From Amaurobius ferox (taxonomy: Eukaryota; Arthropoda; Arachnida; Araneae; Amaurobiidae): 64,000 bases of DNA. The stretch covers positions 159,641,250-159,705,249 of the forward strand of contig OX578135.1 of the NCBI GenBank assembly GCA_951213105.1. The letters run 5' to 3'. Of the stretch, positions 1 to 11,033 are shown one piece after another; within the stretch, counting starts at the first letter, position 1, and each line of letters starts with the position of its first letter. The translations under genes were made by a program, and so were the position numbers. The notes under the pieces were generated by a model. The model saw nothing but the letters and a program-made list of their open reading frames with translations, did no database searches and was not told the origin of the DNA.

Positions 1-582
1 ACGCCGATTTTGGAAGAAAAGGGGCTCCAAGCTCTGATTTTGACCCGGATGAAAAATATCTTAACTCCGCCGCTGGGATAAGAGTAATTAAATTTTAATA
101 ATTTCTTTGAAATTTCACTGTATATAAATGCTGTATTAAGAAACCTAAATCTGATATTACAAAAAATACGTAGAAGACTTAAACAAAAAATATTTATGTT
201 TTTATAACAAGCACCATTTCTAATACATGGATTAACACATGATCATTTTTCTTCGCAAAAGAGGTATGCAAATGAATAATAGCAGCGTTCTAAATGAAAT
301 ATAAAGTCTATAATGAAATACCAAATTTTGAGCAAAAAGCTTTACTTTTACTACAGTGTTATTGGAAGAAAACCTCGATGTTTATTAAAAATCAGCTATG
401 ATTAAAACATCGAACACCGCACCTAACTCATCGATGTTTAAAAACCAACGCCTATCAATGTGTAACACAAACAAAACTCTCGAAATAGGTGAAAGCGACA
501 GAACATTACATACTGGCGGAACTAGACTATCAGATCGGAGGTCCGCCCTTTCCGCTGCAGAGTTCAATATTTAGACGCTCTA
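1..582. other. AT-rich stretch, no gene seen
   Basis: No coding region, RNA gene or repeat could be supported here. The longest open frame (minus strand, 385-567, 60 codons) resembles nothing I recognise. The region ends at the long-inverted-repeat element that begins at 583. Confidence 0.5.
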
Positions 583-1443
583 CAGGGTGTGCCAAAACGA
601 TTGAAACGCGCTTTAATTCTTTACCTGTCGGAGATAAGTGGGCAATGTAAATTGCAAAAATGTTGAAGGTAAGGTTGGAAATAAGACTACATTAATGAAA
701 TAGTCCTCCCATTCATTTTCAAAGAGTTTCACATTTTAAATTTTTTATACGACCCCCTTAGATAAATTGGGTCAATCAGAAAATTTTTATTTTTAATGCA
801 ACAAGATCATTAAAAAACCCGCATAACTGTATCTTTAAAATTGAGCGATTTATATTTAATTGAAAATTGAACATTGTGAATGGGGACCCTATATCAAATT
901 AGAAATGTAACTTTGTGACATATCACAAAAAAGATAAAACTGGATGATAATACATAAGATACCCAACCGCGTAGTGAGTACCACTGCTTTATATGATCTC
1001 TGTCTGTGTAATGCTTTATTTAGATGCATTTGTGATAAAACATTTTGACACACATTAACCTATTTTTGATCCAAACTATTTCCATCGTCCATTTGTTTAT
1101 GATCCCTATTTTCACTGATGAAACAGCATTTCATATTGTACGGAAAAATGGCATAAGTCAGATTTTTGCCTTTATCATAATTCAGTTCATTTTAAAGATA
1201 CAGATATGCGGTTTTTTTAATGATCTTGTTGCATTAAAAATAAAAAAATTCTGATTGACCAAATTTGCCTAAGGGGGTCGTATAAAATTAAAAAAGTGTA
1301 ACTCTTTGAAAATTAATGGGAGGACTATTTCATTAACGAAGTCTTATTTCTTACCTTACTTTCAACATTTTTGCAATATTACATTGCCCACTTATCTCCA
1401 GGTAAAGCATTAAAGAGCGTTTCAAACTTTTTGGGACACCCTG
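583..1443. mobile_element. Non-autonomous DNA element with ~275-bp terminal inverted repeats
   Basis: The left arm, about 583-860, reappears reverse-complemented at about 1170-1443. The ends read CAGGGTGTGCCAAAA on the left and, inverted, CAGGGTGTCCCAAAA on the right. Matched landmarks include the ACGACCCCCTTAG block (left, near 751) and its inverse near 1270, and the paired AATGATCTTGTTGC segment. The element is preceded by TA (581-582) and followed by CA, so a TA target duplication with one mutated copy is plausible. The middle 300 bp shows fainter continued pairing, so the whole element may be a decayed palindrome. It has no transposase. Superfamily is not assigned; a TA target and CAGGG ends would fit a Tc1/mariner-type MITE, but that is inference. 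Confidence 0.75.
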
Positions 1444-1537
1444 CATAGTTTTTATGGATTTTATCGGTCAAGTTTAGGCTTTTTTTCAATATTTTTAATC
1501 TACGTGCACGTTTTAAGCGAATCCAAATATGTAATGA

Positions 1538-1852
1538 TCAATGGGGGGTTGCCCTTGAAAATTTCGGACTTAGTACCAAAGTAACTATGAAAATGGCCCA
1601 AATTTTAAATATCGATATTTGTATAGAAGACGTTAATCCCATAAAATGACATCTTTCGTTTCGTTCTGCGATGTAAATAAATTGTGCAATTGTCTTTGGG
1701 TGTTCCGTTTTCTCGTTTCGGTGTATGGAAAGATCCTTGCCTGTAAAAGTCATTTTACAGTGTTGACATATCCAACGTGGTAAACATGAAATGGGAAGCA
1801 CATACAACAGTTCTTTCAACATTGTTGCTAAACTGTTTATTTTCAGACACAT
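1538..1852 (-). CDS. Hypothetical short ORF with a C2H2-like zinc-finger pattern
   Basis: This is a 104-codon open frame. Around residues 27-52 it reads WICQHCKMTFTGKDLSIHR followed by another His six residues on, giving C-x2-C-x12-H-x6-H, close to a C2H2 or U1-type zinc finger. There is a stop 18 nt upstream of the ATG. No splice signals or flanking exons were recognised and the rest of the protein is featureless and hydrophobic. It could be a remnant of a zinc-finger gene, an exon, or chance. I do not assign a function. Confidence 0.2.
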   Translation of the reverse strand: MCLKINSLATMLKELLYVLPISCLPRWICQHCKMTFTGKDLSIHRNEKTEHPKTIAQFIYIAERNERCHFMGLTSSIQISIFKIWAIFIVTLVLSPKFSRATPH

Positions 1853-1911
1853 TGTATTGGAATCAGTTCATGTTTTCTATGGATGTACCCGTTTCGGGAA
1901 TTGTAACAATT

Positions 1912-2012
1912 CAACTATTTTTTTAACAAAATGACTGTGCGTGTCTGCGTAATGCTTGTAGGAAACAAGTCAACTATTTTTTAACAAAATGACTGTTTGT
2001 CTGTGTAATGCG
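1912..2012 (+). repeat. Direct duplication of ~59 bp
   Basis: The segment starting CAACTATTTTTTTAAC at 1912 recurs at 1971; both run through AACAAAATGACTGT and GTCTGYGTAATGC. There are about 1.7 copies and they look slightly diverged. Confidence 0.7.
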
Positions 2013-2165
2013 CATATCCACTTTGTTTAAAATCTGTTCTACAGAAATTTATGAGATTTGGTTGTGAAGTAATGCATGGGTTACCATGGTGTCGATTAGA
2101 CTTCGTTGCTATTCGGAAATACAGAACTTGCTCGTTTTTCCTTTTCGACATGCCGAAAAAAAAAA

Positions 2166-3068
2166 TCTGACGTGGGCAACACATGACTTTCCTTATATAA
2201 TGCAATGAATTTACTACATTTACAGCTAAAAAAAACGTTATTCTTATAGTAGGTACTTATATTCTTTCCATGATATTGAATTTTCTTCAATTAGTCGTCA
2301 TTTTCATTAATTTAGCGTCATTTTTATCAATTTAGCGAGATTTTTGTTAATTTGGTAACAATTAAAAATGTCGCCAAGTTGGCGCCATTCCGCCAAATTC
2401 GTCGCCAAAATCTCGCCAAGTGTTATGGACGGACAAATAAGTTATTCTTACAGCAAATAAATGACTATTGGCGTTCAAATACAAAATTATTACTCAAAGT
2501 ATCTTTTTTCATGAATGGAATGAGCTAGATCCACGAGAATGATGTCACCCAATTTATCGCATTGTATTACATATGAAAAGTGAACATGTTTCTCAATAAG
2601 AAACATTTATTTTTTATTTTATATGACTTTTTGATAATTTTTTTGAAAAATGTGCAATATCTCCAGAACGGTTCATGTTAGCGTTCTAAAATTTATGTCA
2701 ATTGTTTTCTAATGAAAAATTACATAAGAAATGTCTATTTGCGTAACTTTATTAGCGGTTTTGATTTTTTGAAAATTTCATTCGAAAATTAAGGGGGGTT
2801 TTGAACATTCGATTGCGCATAAAAACAATAGGCTTCCGGTGTTTACGGATTGTGATTTTTGTACCAAATTTGGTTCGAATCGGTTCATTCGTTCGTCAGT
2901 TATCGTCTCTACAGACTCACTGACACACACACACACAGACATCACTTCAAAAATGTTTGATTCGTGATCAGGGATGCTTGAAACGTGCTCTCCCGTCGAA
3001 AACTCGAATTCGAATTTTCGACCCCGTCACAATACTTTCCTTATACATTATGTATATAAGGAAAGTAA
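2166..3068 (+). mobile_element. Family A non-autonomous element, copy 1, apparently complete
   Basis: The copy starts TCTGACGTGGGCAACACATG after an A-run and ends with the hairpin-forming ACTTTCCTTATACAT / ATGTATATAAGGAAAGT. Inside it carries, in order, the ACTTTCCTTATATAATGC subterminal segment complementary to the 3' end, a palindromic block rich in GGCGA/TCGCC (about 2330-2420), a short (AC)n tract near 2925, a GTCGAAAA..TTTTCGAC stem, and the terminal hairpin. No credible protein is encoded. This end architecture recalls HINE/DINE-1 (Helentron-derived) elements; that assignment is inference. Confidence 0.8.
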
Positions 3069-3474
3069 TAACTGAAATAGAATAGTAGATATTTTCTTAA
3101 AGGACTTAATTTAATGCTTTACTGAACGAGTTAATATGTGATTTTATTCAACTTCTTATTAAAATATAATGTTATGGATTCATTTATTTTTTTCTTATAA
3201 ACAAAAGATTAAAATCGAAGTAGTATAGTAATCGGATCTAAATTGATCGATCACCCATCCGCCACTTTCTAAAAACGAAACCCCTTATTCCATTGTAACG
3301 ATTATACGGGACATATCCTGTGAATAAGCCGGTTTTTAAAATTATTTATAGGGTAGAATGCCAGCGGATCTCACTAAAGAAAAATATTAGTTTGGAAGCT
3401 TTGAGAACAGCAGTCTACTTTATTAGGAGTTTTAATTGTGAGCATTAATTATGATCGTCCTGTATATAAAAAAA
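3069..3474. other. AT-rich spacer
   Basis: No gene or repeat was recognised between the family A and family C copies. Confidence 0.4.
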
Positions 3475-4202
3475 TCTAATGTAGGCAGCACACGACTTTC
3501 CCTACAGACATAAAATCGTTTTCTCTTTCTTTCTTTCCTTCTTCCAGAATTCTTTAACTTGAGTTTAATTGTGCAGAATAAATTGGATAATTATTTCAAA
3601 TGACACTGGGTTCGCAGTTTTGATTCAATTTACTTTTTCATCTGGCGTCTGGACGTATTTCCAAATGCGATGTGTTAACAATTCGAAAAATTAAATTATC
3701 TCGAGAACTGTTAGAGTTATGGGGTTGGTCTTAGTTTTTTTGTCGTCAGAAATTACGTATACAACAAGCATTTAATGGATACATTTGAGCATGTGTAATA
3801 TTTCATTTTCGATTTCAACGCTTTTTGAGGGGCATTTAGCAAACAGAGCAAGTTTTCCTCCCAAATTATATTAAAATCTGATCAGCACCATGGTTAATCA
3901 CAAGTGACTTATCTACCAAATTTCGTGAAATTGAGTCCATTATTCTAGCTAGAGTGGATACTATAGAGCTAGAGTGGATACTATAGAGTGGTAGATACTA
4001 TAGAGCTAGAGTGGTGCATACTATAGAGCTAGAGTGGATGTATACATTGCCTGCGTGCAAACATCCACATACGCCGCGGTAAAAATATTTTTTCTGATTC
4101 TAGAGTGCTCAAAATGTGTAGCTTCGTCGAAAACTCGAGTTGCAATTTTCGACACGATTCCAATATTTTCTCTATACATTACCTTGTATTGTAGGAAAAG
4201 TA
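3475..4202 (+). mobile_element. Family C non-autonomous element, copy 1
   Basis: Family C shares both termini with family A: here TCTAATGTAGGCAGCACACGACTTTCC (split by mutations) at the start and a terminal hairpin with loop near CATTACC at the end. The core is different (ATCTCGAGAACTG, AATCTGATCAGCACC, GAAATTGAGTCC). The GTCGAAAACTCGAGTTG motif before the terminal hairpin is also shared in spirit with A. No protein is encoded. This copy has a local amplification of a 20-bp motif (3949-4040) where other C copies have one copy. Confidence 0.75.
3949..4040 (+). repeat. 20-bp tandem repeat inside family C
   Basis: The motif CTAGAGTGGATACTATAGAG is repeated about 4.5 times with small variations. 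Other family C copies have a single TTAGAGTGGATACA at the equivalent place, so this is a local expansion. Confidence 0.8.
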
Positions 4203-4338
4203 AAAAATGAGAAAAAGAAATTGAATCACAATATGCTTTCATTTACTGTCACTATAGGAGTTTTTTTTACTTAATTTCAGGGATTATTTTTCAAGATACC
4301 ATTCCTATACATATATAGGATGTGTGTAATTAAAATAT

Positions 4339-4489
4339 TACTTTCCTTATATACGTACATAATGTATAAGGAAAGTATTGTGACGGGGTCGAAAATTCGA
4401 ATTCGAGTTTTCGACGGGAGAGCACGTTTCAAGCATCCTGGATCACGAATCAAACATTTTTGAAGTGATGTCTGTGTGTGTGTGTGAAA

Positions 4490-4542
<53 letters not shown>

Positions 4543-5320
4543 TATGTGTGTGTGTGTGTCAGTGAGTCTGTGGAGACGATAACTGACGAACGAATGGACC
4601 GATTCGAATGAAATTTGGTACAAAAATCACAATCCATAAACACTGGAAGTCCATTGTTTTTATAAGCAATCGAATGATCAGAACTCCCCTAAATTTGCGA
4701 GTGAAATTTTGAAAAAATCATCAAAAAATCAAAATTGCTAATAAAGTTACGACATTTCTTATGTAATTTTTCATTAGAAAACGATTGACATGAATTTTAG
4801 AGCGCTAACATGAACATTTCTTGAAATGTTGTACATTTTTCAAAAAAATTATCTAAAAGTCATATAAAATAAAAAAAAATATTTCCTATTGCGAAACATG
4901 TTCACTTTTCATATGTAATACTATGCGATAAATTGGGTAACATCATTCTCGTGGATCTAGCTCGTTCCATTCATGAAAAAAGATACTTTGAGTAATACTT
5001 TTGTATTTGAACGGCAATAGTCATTTATCTACTGTAAGAATAACTTATTTCTTCGTCCATAACGCTTGACGAGATTTTGGCGACGAATTTGGTGGAATGT
5101 CGCCAACTTGGCGACTTTTTTAATTGTTGCTAAATTAACGAAAAACTCGCCAAATGGATAAAAAATCAATGACGACGACATGGAAATTGACTCATTGACG
5201 AAAATTCAATATCTGGGAAAGAATATAAATAACTACTATAAATAATCTATTTCTTTCTTACTGTAAAAGTAGTAAATTCATTGCATTATATTAGGAAAGT
5301 CATGTGCTGCCCACAGCAGA
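4339..5320 (-). mobile_element. Family A element, copy 2 (inverted), complete
   Basis: Read on the minus strand it runs from TCTGCTGTGGGCAGCACATG (5320) to the TACTTTCC hairpin (4339). The (TG)n/(CA)n tract is long and interrupted by two GAAAGTATG units (4474-4560). The hairpin end shows a small GTAC insertion in its loop (ATATACGTACATAATG). Apparent protein frames through the CA tract are His-Thr repeats and not genes. Confidence 0.8.
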
Positions 5321-6336
5321 TTTTTTTATATTTGGAATGAAATATTGAGATTTGTACTTGATTTGTACGTCTACGCATTTGTCGTGCACAAATCTGTAAT
5401 GGATGGCACTTGATTATGAAGGAAAAATTTAATGACAAAATAATATTGTTTTTATAATCCAAGTGTTTCAGCTCGATTAAATGCATGGATTCTAAAGATG
5501 CATTCCAAACTGATCGCTTGTTTGAAGTGCATCTTGGAAAACGAATGGAAATTCTTAATAAAGAAGCATCAATTAGATTTATCTTCGGGAATAATTTTTT
5601 CCTTGCATTAATGCGTGTATAGATCGGGATTAAGTTAATTGCTGTCTGTGAAAGTCGAGGAGCAAAACAATATTGACAAGAGAGTAATCGCATTAGTGGG
5701 AAGAACAAATTAAAAATTTTTCATTACGTTCTGTTTACGCTTTATGAACATTTATGAATTTATTATTTGTTCAATTTTTAGAAGAAAATGATGTTAAGCT
5801 TTGAAATTGTTCTCCACTATGCTCAACAGCATCTATGGGTGCTTTATTTGAGTTTATATCTTCACTGTGAGAAAAACATTTTATATTCTTATAGCGAAGG
5901 TATTAGTTTCTCAAACAATTTTTGAATTCTTGATTTGGAGGGAAACGCCCGTTGTGAGTCCTCCTGAACTCTTATAGAATACTTTCGAAAAGATGACCGT
6001 GTCTCTGTGTGGATACATTATGGGAAAATCAAGAATTAGATTAAGTTTCTTTAATTCTCTTTATCAGAACGCAGATTATTTAGATATCAAGATTTTCATA
6101 GGACTGTTTCGTGATAAAGATCAATGATAATCCCCCGAACAATGGTAGTGACTTAGTCTATGATAGTTTGAACTACGTCATAGATGCAAGTAGTAATAAT
6201 GCAGTTGTACGCGAACAGGGGGATGTAAGTATTATTCGTGTTAAAAATGTTCGCGCTAATCCAATGAATGAGTTGCCTTTGACTCATCCGTATTGGCTCT
6301 CCTCAATCTATGCAGGGTGATCAGAAAAGTTCTTGC
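5321..6336. other. Unassigned stretch with a 69-codon ORF
   Basis: There are no recognised repeats. A plus-strand frame at 6111-6320 (69 codons, rich in Asn and Val) is open but unlike any family I know; it is most likely chance or an old remnant. It is followed directly by CAGGGTGATCAGAAAAG, a sequence reminiscent of a DNA-element terminus, but no matching inverted end was found. Confidence 0.35.
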
Positions 6337-6350
6337 ACGACCTATTATTT

Positions 6351-6408
6351 CCGGCCACACATATTGCTACCGTAAATCCTAGGGTTGGTCGTGTGGTCTG
6401 GGTCTTCA
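6351..6408 (+). mobile_element. 58-bp retroposed stem-loop (micro-insertion) with 14-bp target duplication
   Basis: A 58-bp segment from CCGGCCACAC to GGTCTGGGTCTTCA is flanked by the perfect direct repeat ACGACCTATTATTT at 6337-6350 and 6409-6422. It can form a hairpin in which GGCCACAC pairs with GTGTGGTC. The same layout occurs at 17680-17739 and in the 3' part of the 5S-headed retroposon at 50760-50910 (minus strand there). This fits a severely 5'-truncated LINE or SINE 3' end inserted by target-primed reverse transcription. The duplication is seen; the mechanism is inferred. Confidence 0.8.
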
Positions 6409-6422
6409 ACGACCTATTATTT

Positions 6423-7134
6423 CTCCAATCGTTGGTTCTACTTCCAATTACAGAAAAATTTATATAAGGTCTTACAATACCTTGAAATCGAGAAACGTAT
6501 TTGTTTCAAAAATACGTTCTTACTTTTTATATAGTCTCTCATTCCAAAGTTTTCAAATTACTAAAAGTTTTTTATATATCATATACAACACTCTGAAACA
6601 AATTTGAATAAAATTTACAGATATAAAACACTGAATTTTATGATTTAAATCACTTTTCCACGTCTGCGAATGTATCATTTCGGCCCCGCGTTGAGAGGCC
6701 ATATAAAATGAAAGTTAAACATTTCAAGATATTTGTTTTACATTTTATTTAATGTCATTTCTTTAAGACTTATGACTGCATCCCAGAAAGGCCTTTAATG
6801 CCGAATGTTTTTTTTTTACTTTAGAAGATTGAGTTCTTTTTCAGCGATTTGCTGATAAATCGACGTAATTCAATTTCTGTACAACTCCTCAGATTCTCAG
6901 CAGGAACTGTTGCAAATTTGGTTGCTAGATCTCGATACAAGTTTTGCTTGTAAAATAATCAAACTTTTAGGTACTGTATAAAAAGTTTGATTTCGTATTT
7001 TTCAGACATACAGTTACATCGTTATATTATTTGAAAATTTTTTGTATCTGCAAATGTACATCTCCGATAAACGGTTAGGAAAATAAAGAGCGTATAAGGA
7101 CTTTTTGAGGTACTTTTTATACAACGAATAGAAC
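6423..7134. other. AT-rich spacer
   Basis: No gene, RNA or repeat was supported in this stretch. Confidence 0.4.
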
Positions 7135-7315
7135 AACCATTATTCAATAACCTTGTTTCAAATAAATGCTTTATGCAACGGTTTTAGTGTCGAATTAGGT
7201 AATGATCTATACATAATTTTGTAATTGGATTTCTTCGTCTATCTCGTTTTGTTGCCTAGTTTGTATACTAACTTTTTACATCCTGCTCTAGAGGCGCTGT
7301 AATCCCTTTTTAATA
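7135..7315 (+). repeat. Family E diverged repeat, copy 1
   Basis: About 180 bp here, with landmarks CTTTATGCAACG, ATTTTGTAATTG, CTTCGTCT and ATACTAACTTTTTA, recurs in the same order and orientation at 9440-9625. The copies are clearly diverged. The two flank the Tc1-like element. The nature of the repeat is unknown. Confidence 0.65.
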
Positions 7316-7709
7316 CTTTCTAACATAGTTGGTGAAGTGTATTTATGACTTTGATCATCCTGTCTGTCTGCCCGTTTGCACGATAACTACCATAAAAATG
7401 ACTTTATCGAAATGGAATTTTAGTATGTGCTGTTGAGACTGTCTGTGAGATGTTTGGGAATGAAAATGAATAATATCACCCAACTACTTTCGGATTTAAC
7501 CCGGGTTGAAAAAATGAAATATATTGAAACCTTTGGTACTTAATTTTTTAAAAATTTTTTAAGCGAAGTTAAAATTCAAAAACTGCTTTGAAAAAATTTT
7601 GGAAATATTCGAATAATCACATAAAATGTGTAAAACAAAATTCAGCATATTTTGGGTAGTTTTTTAAATAAAAATTGAAATAATAATTACACCCATGATA
7701 TATACCACA
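7316..7709. other. Spacer before the Tc1-like element
   Basis: AT-rich sequence with no feature supported. Confidence 0.4.
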
Positions 7710-9135
7710 CACTGGCGTAAAACGAAATCCCAACACTAAGAAGGAGTTGTGTTAGATAAACGAAATTTGGGAGGCGCGTTTTTGCACATATGAAAGATGA
7801 GGCCTATTTAAATTTCGCGCTAGATGAATAAGAGTGGCGCTAGTAGAGCTACTATGATCATGCAAATCACGTTTGCCTTAAATATGCGATGTAAACTTCG
7901 TGAGCGTTATTTATCGTTTGGATTGCACGTTGTCAGCTAGGTTTGAGTCAAGAATGCCTTTAAGGAGACGAAGAAGACAGTATCAGCAGCTTAGTGAGTT
8001 TGAACGAGGCCGTATAATAGGGCTACGAGAAGGTGGATATTCTTTCCGCGATATTGCAGAAAGACTTGGCAGGGATGTATCCACTGTGCATGATTGTTGG
8101 CAGCAGTGGTCACGGGAAGGCACGGAAGAAGTAGACCGGGGTCCGGCCGCACACGGTTCACTACTGAGAGGGAAGACCGCCGTATTAGCTGCATGGCTGT
8201 GGCGGATCGTATTGCATCTGCTGCAGCAATTAGAGCTTCTGTTGGCCCCAGGGTGACACACTGAACTGTAAGAAATCGATTACTTGAGGGACAGCTCCGA
8301 GCCAGACAGCCTGTAGCTTTCATACCACTAACTCCGAATCACTGCCATCTGCGACGTCAGTGGTGTCAAGCTAGAGCTCATTGAAGGTCGGAGTGGAGAT
8401 CTGTTGTATTCTCAGATGAGAGCCGTTTCTGTCTTGGTGCCAGTGATGGTCGTATGTTGGTAAGAAGGAGGCCAGGTGAGCGCTTGGAACCAAGCTGTCT
8501 GCGGCGTAGACACACTGGACCTACACCAGGAGTTATGATCTGGAGAGCAATTTCCTATGACAGCAGGAGCTCTCTCGTCGTTATCCCAAGCACCTTGACA
8601 CCAAATTTGTACATCCGACTGGTGAGTGAACCGGTTGTACTACCATTTATGAGCAGTATTCAAGAGGGTGTTTTCCAACAGGATAACGCTCGTCCTCATA
8701 CCGCTGCTGTTACCTAACGTGCTTTACAGAGTGTCTACATGTTGCATTGGCCTGCGAAATCACCAGATCTTTCTCCCATCGAGTACGTATGGGACATTAT
8801 TGGAAGATAAATCCAGCGTCATCCACAATCAGCGTTAACCGTTGCTGATTTGACTAAGTGCAACAGGCATGGAACTCCATCCCACAGCATGTCATACGGT
8901 ACCTGTACGACACAATGCATGCATGTTTGCATGCTTGCATTCAAAATCGTGGCGACTACAGCGGTTATTAATGTACCACCATTTCAGATTTGAAATGGAT
9001 CTTCTCGCGCATACTTTAACCTGTGACCTTGAAATTTTAATCAAATAAATATGGTACCTACATAATTGCTTTGCCTAAATTTCATTCCTCTAAACTAATT
9101 TTTTTTTGGTGTTGGGATTTTATTTTCCGCCAGTG
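7710..9135 (+). mobile_element. Tc1-like DNA transposon, 1.43 kb, decayed
   Basis: Terminal inverted repeats of about 26 bp bound it: CACTGGCGTAAAACGAAATC on the left and, inverted, CACTGGCGGAAAATAAAATC on the right, both continuing CCAACAC. The right flank is TA (9136-9137); the left flank is CA, probably a mutated TA. One degenerate transposase lies between the ends on the plus strand. Length and layout are typical for an intact-length but inactive Tc1-family copy. Confidence 0.92.
7954..8967 (+). pseudogene. Tc1-like transposase pseudogene
   Basis: The family's protein cuts and pastes its own element, binding the terminal repeats through paired helix-turn-helix domains and cleaving with a DDE/RNase H-fold core. 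Translation from the ATG at 7954 begins MPLRRRRRQYQQLSEFERG, then the HTH region IIGLREGGYSFRDIAERLG. Near 8125 the frame shifts, after which PGSGRT and the second HTH continue in another frame. Catalytic residues remain: D in VFSDESRF (codon 8415), D in QQDNARPH (codon 8682), E in SPIEYVWD (codon 8781), with 32 codons between the last two. In-frame stops at about 8254, 8369, 8714 and 8807 kill it. I chose 7954 because the homologous protein begins there; an upstream in-frame ATG at 7900 gives extra residues unlike the family. Confidence 0.9.
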
Positions 9136-9137
9136 TA

Positions 9138-9439
9138 TGAACCGATATATAAAGAGATCACGTGATTCAAGACAAAATAAAATATACCTTCCATTTTTTT
9201 CCGCTCTGTATTATACCGTATATATATATAACGATCGTTTAAATTTACATTTAGCGTTGCACCCGTTTTAAAACCGCTTTATTTTTGTGTATTATCTATG
9301 TATCTAAATTTTGCGCCAACGCAATTGCAATATTTTTTTATTTTAAATGATCACTGAACGTTCTTTATTCCTACAACGAAGTTTAATTTTACCGCTAAAC
9401 TATAGTATACAAAATGTATTGACATGATGTATTGATGAA
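9138..9439. other. AT-rich spacer
   Basis: Nothing was recognised between the Tc1-like element and the second family E copy. Confidence 0.4.
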
Positions 9440-9625
9440 TGCAACAGCCATTCCAAAATAACTTTTTGTCGAATAAAAGCCTTATGCAACGTTTTAATGT
9501 TAATTTCTACTCATTATTAGGCAATATTCTACAATTTTGTAATTGTCGTGCTTCGTCTGTCTGGATTTCGTGTTTAGTTCGTTATACTAACTTTTTAAAT
9601 TCGGCGCTGCAATCTCTTTTATTCA
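9440..9625 (+). repeat. Family E diverged repeat, copy 2
   Basis: Direct, diverged match to 7135-7315. It keeps CTTATGCAACG, ATTTTGTAATTG, CTTCGTCTGTCT and ATACTAACTTTTTA in the same order. Confidence 0.65.
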
Positions 9626-10122
9626 ATTATCTCTACTATAAATAGTCCGTGTACACTCATGGATCTTTCTTTACAGAGTTATTGGGATGCTTAAAGACTT
9701 TTCAAGGACATCCCTGTGTATTCTATTTAAAATATATATTCTGGCACCTTCCCGAAAAAGCACCCGATAAAATTCTTCCAGGCGCTCTTAACGGTTGACA
9801 TGGTCTAGTCTAAGTAAACTGTCAAACGACAGCGAATTTTTTTCCCCTTTCAAGGGTTTCACCAAACAGATGTCCATTTTCCCGTAGGAAGCGTAGTATG
9901 CCGCAAAGAGATATTTCTACAGATTCAGCTAGGAAATTTAAAGTCCAAAGAATGTTTGGCGTGACGAATTGAAAGTAAAGAAGTGGATTGCGAAGAAGTA
10001 TTCTTAAGATGTCACGTGCCGTGATGCGAGTGAAAGTGGCTTACGAGTAAAGCTTGTATTAAAAGACACATGAGTTTCACTACACATCGCAATGGATTTA
10101 ATTTTATTCACTACTTAAAAAA
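9626..10122. other. Spacer, no feature seen
   Basis: No gene or repeat was supported before the next family A element. Confidence 0.4.
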
Positions 10123-11033
10123 TCTGATGTGGGTACCACATGACTTTCCTTATATAATGCAATGAATTTACTACTTTTACAGTAAAAAAAAATAGATTAT
10201 TTTTATAGTAGATATTTATATTCTTTCCAAGATATTGAATTTTCGTCAATGAGTCGTCATTTTCATTGATTTAGCGTCATTTTTATCCATTTGGCGAGAT
10301 GTTCATTAATTTGACAACATTTAAAAAAGCCGCCAAGTTGGTGACATTCCACAAATTCGTCGCCAAAATCTCGCTAAGCGTTATAAACTGAGAAGTAAGT
10401 TATTCTTACAGCAGATAAATGACTATTGGCGTTCAAATACAAAAGTATTACGCGAAGTATCTTTTTTCATGAATGGAACGAGGTAGATCCACGAAACTGA
10501 TGTCACCCAATTTATCGCATGCTATTACATATGAAAAGTGAACATGTTTATCAATAGGAAATATTTTTTTTTATATTATATGACTTTTTGATACTTTTTT
10601 TTTTTTTAAATGTGCAATATCTCGAGAACGGTTCATGTTAGCTTTCTAAAATTTATGTCAATCATTTTCAAATGAAAAATTACATAAGAAATGTCTATCT
10701 GCGTAACTTTATAAGAGTTTTTGACGATTTTTTCAAAATTTCACTCGAAAATTTAGGGGGGTTCTGAACATTCGATTGCGTATAAAACAATAGGCTTCCA
10801 GTGTTTACGGATTGTAATTTTTGTACCAAATTTCGTTCGAATCGGTCCATTTGTTCGTCAGTTATCGTCTCCACAGACTCATTGACACACACACACACAC
10901 AGACATCACTTCAAAAATGTTCGATTCGTGATCAGGGACGCTTGAAATGTGTTCTCCCGTCGAAAACTGGAATTCGAATTTTCGACCCCGTCACAATACT
11001 TCCCTAATACATTATTGTATATAAGGAAAGTAA
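10123..11033 (+). mobile_element. Family A element, copy 3, complete
   Basis: It starts TCTGATGTGGGTACCACATG and ends with the GTATATAAGGAAAGTAA hairpin arm at 11033. The internal palindromic GGCGAG..CTCGCY block (about 10290-10380) and a short (AC)n tract (10886-10900) are present. The terminal hairpin has point changes (ACTTCCCTAATACATTATT). Open frames on either strand are not conserved between copies and are not genes. Confidence 0.8.

Larger units (their letters stand above)
1444..2165. other. Spacer with one weak open frame and a short direct repeat
   Basis: This stretch lies between the inverted-repeat element and the first family A copy. It holds a minus-strand open frame with a zinc-finger-like pattern (listed separately) and a duplicated segment containing AACAAAATGACTGT. 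Nothing else is supported. Confidence 0.4.

Noticed and set aside
2166..3068. Family A as a canonical Helitron
   Set aside because: It starts with TC and has a terminal hairpin, but there is no CTRR end and the hairpin lies at the very terminus. A Helentron/HINE-like reading fits better and remains unproven.
6111..6320. 69-codon frame of normal amino-acid composition
   Set aside because: It has no recognised motif, no neighbours and no splice context. It was kept only as a note in the spacer description.
7135..9625. Family E repeats as long terminal repeats of a retrovirus-like element around 7.1-9.6 kb
   Set aside because: The interior is a Tc1-like element with its own inverted ends. There are no gag or pol, no primer-binding site and no TG..CA ends, and the repeats are strongly diverged.
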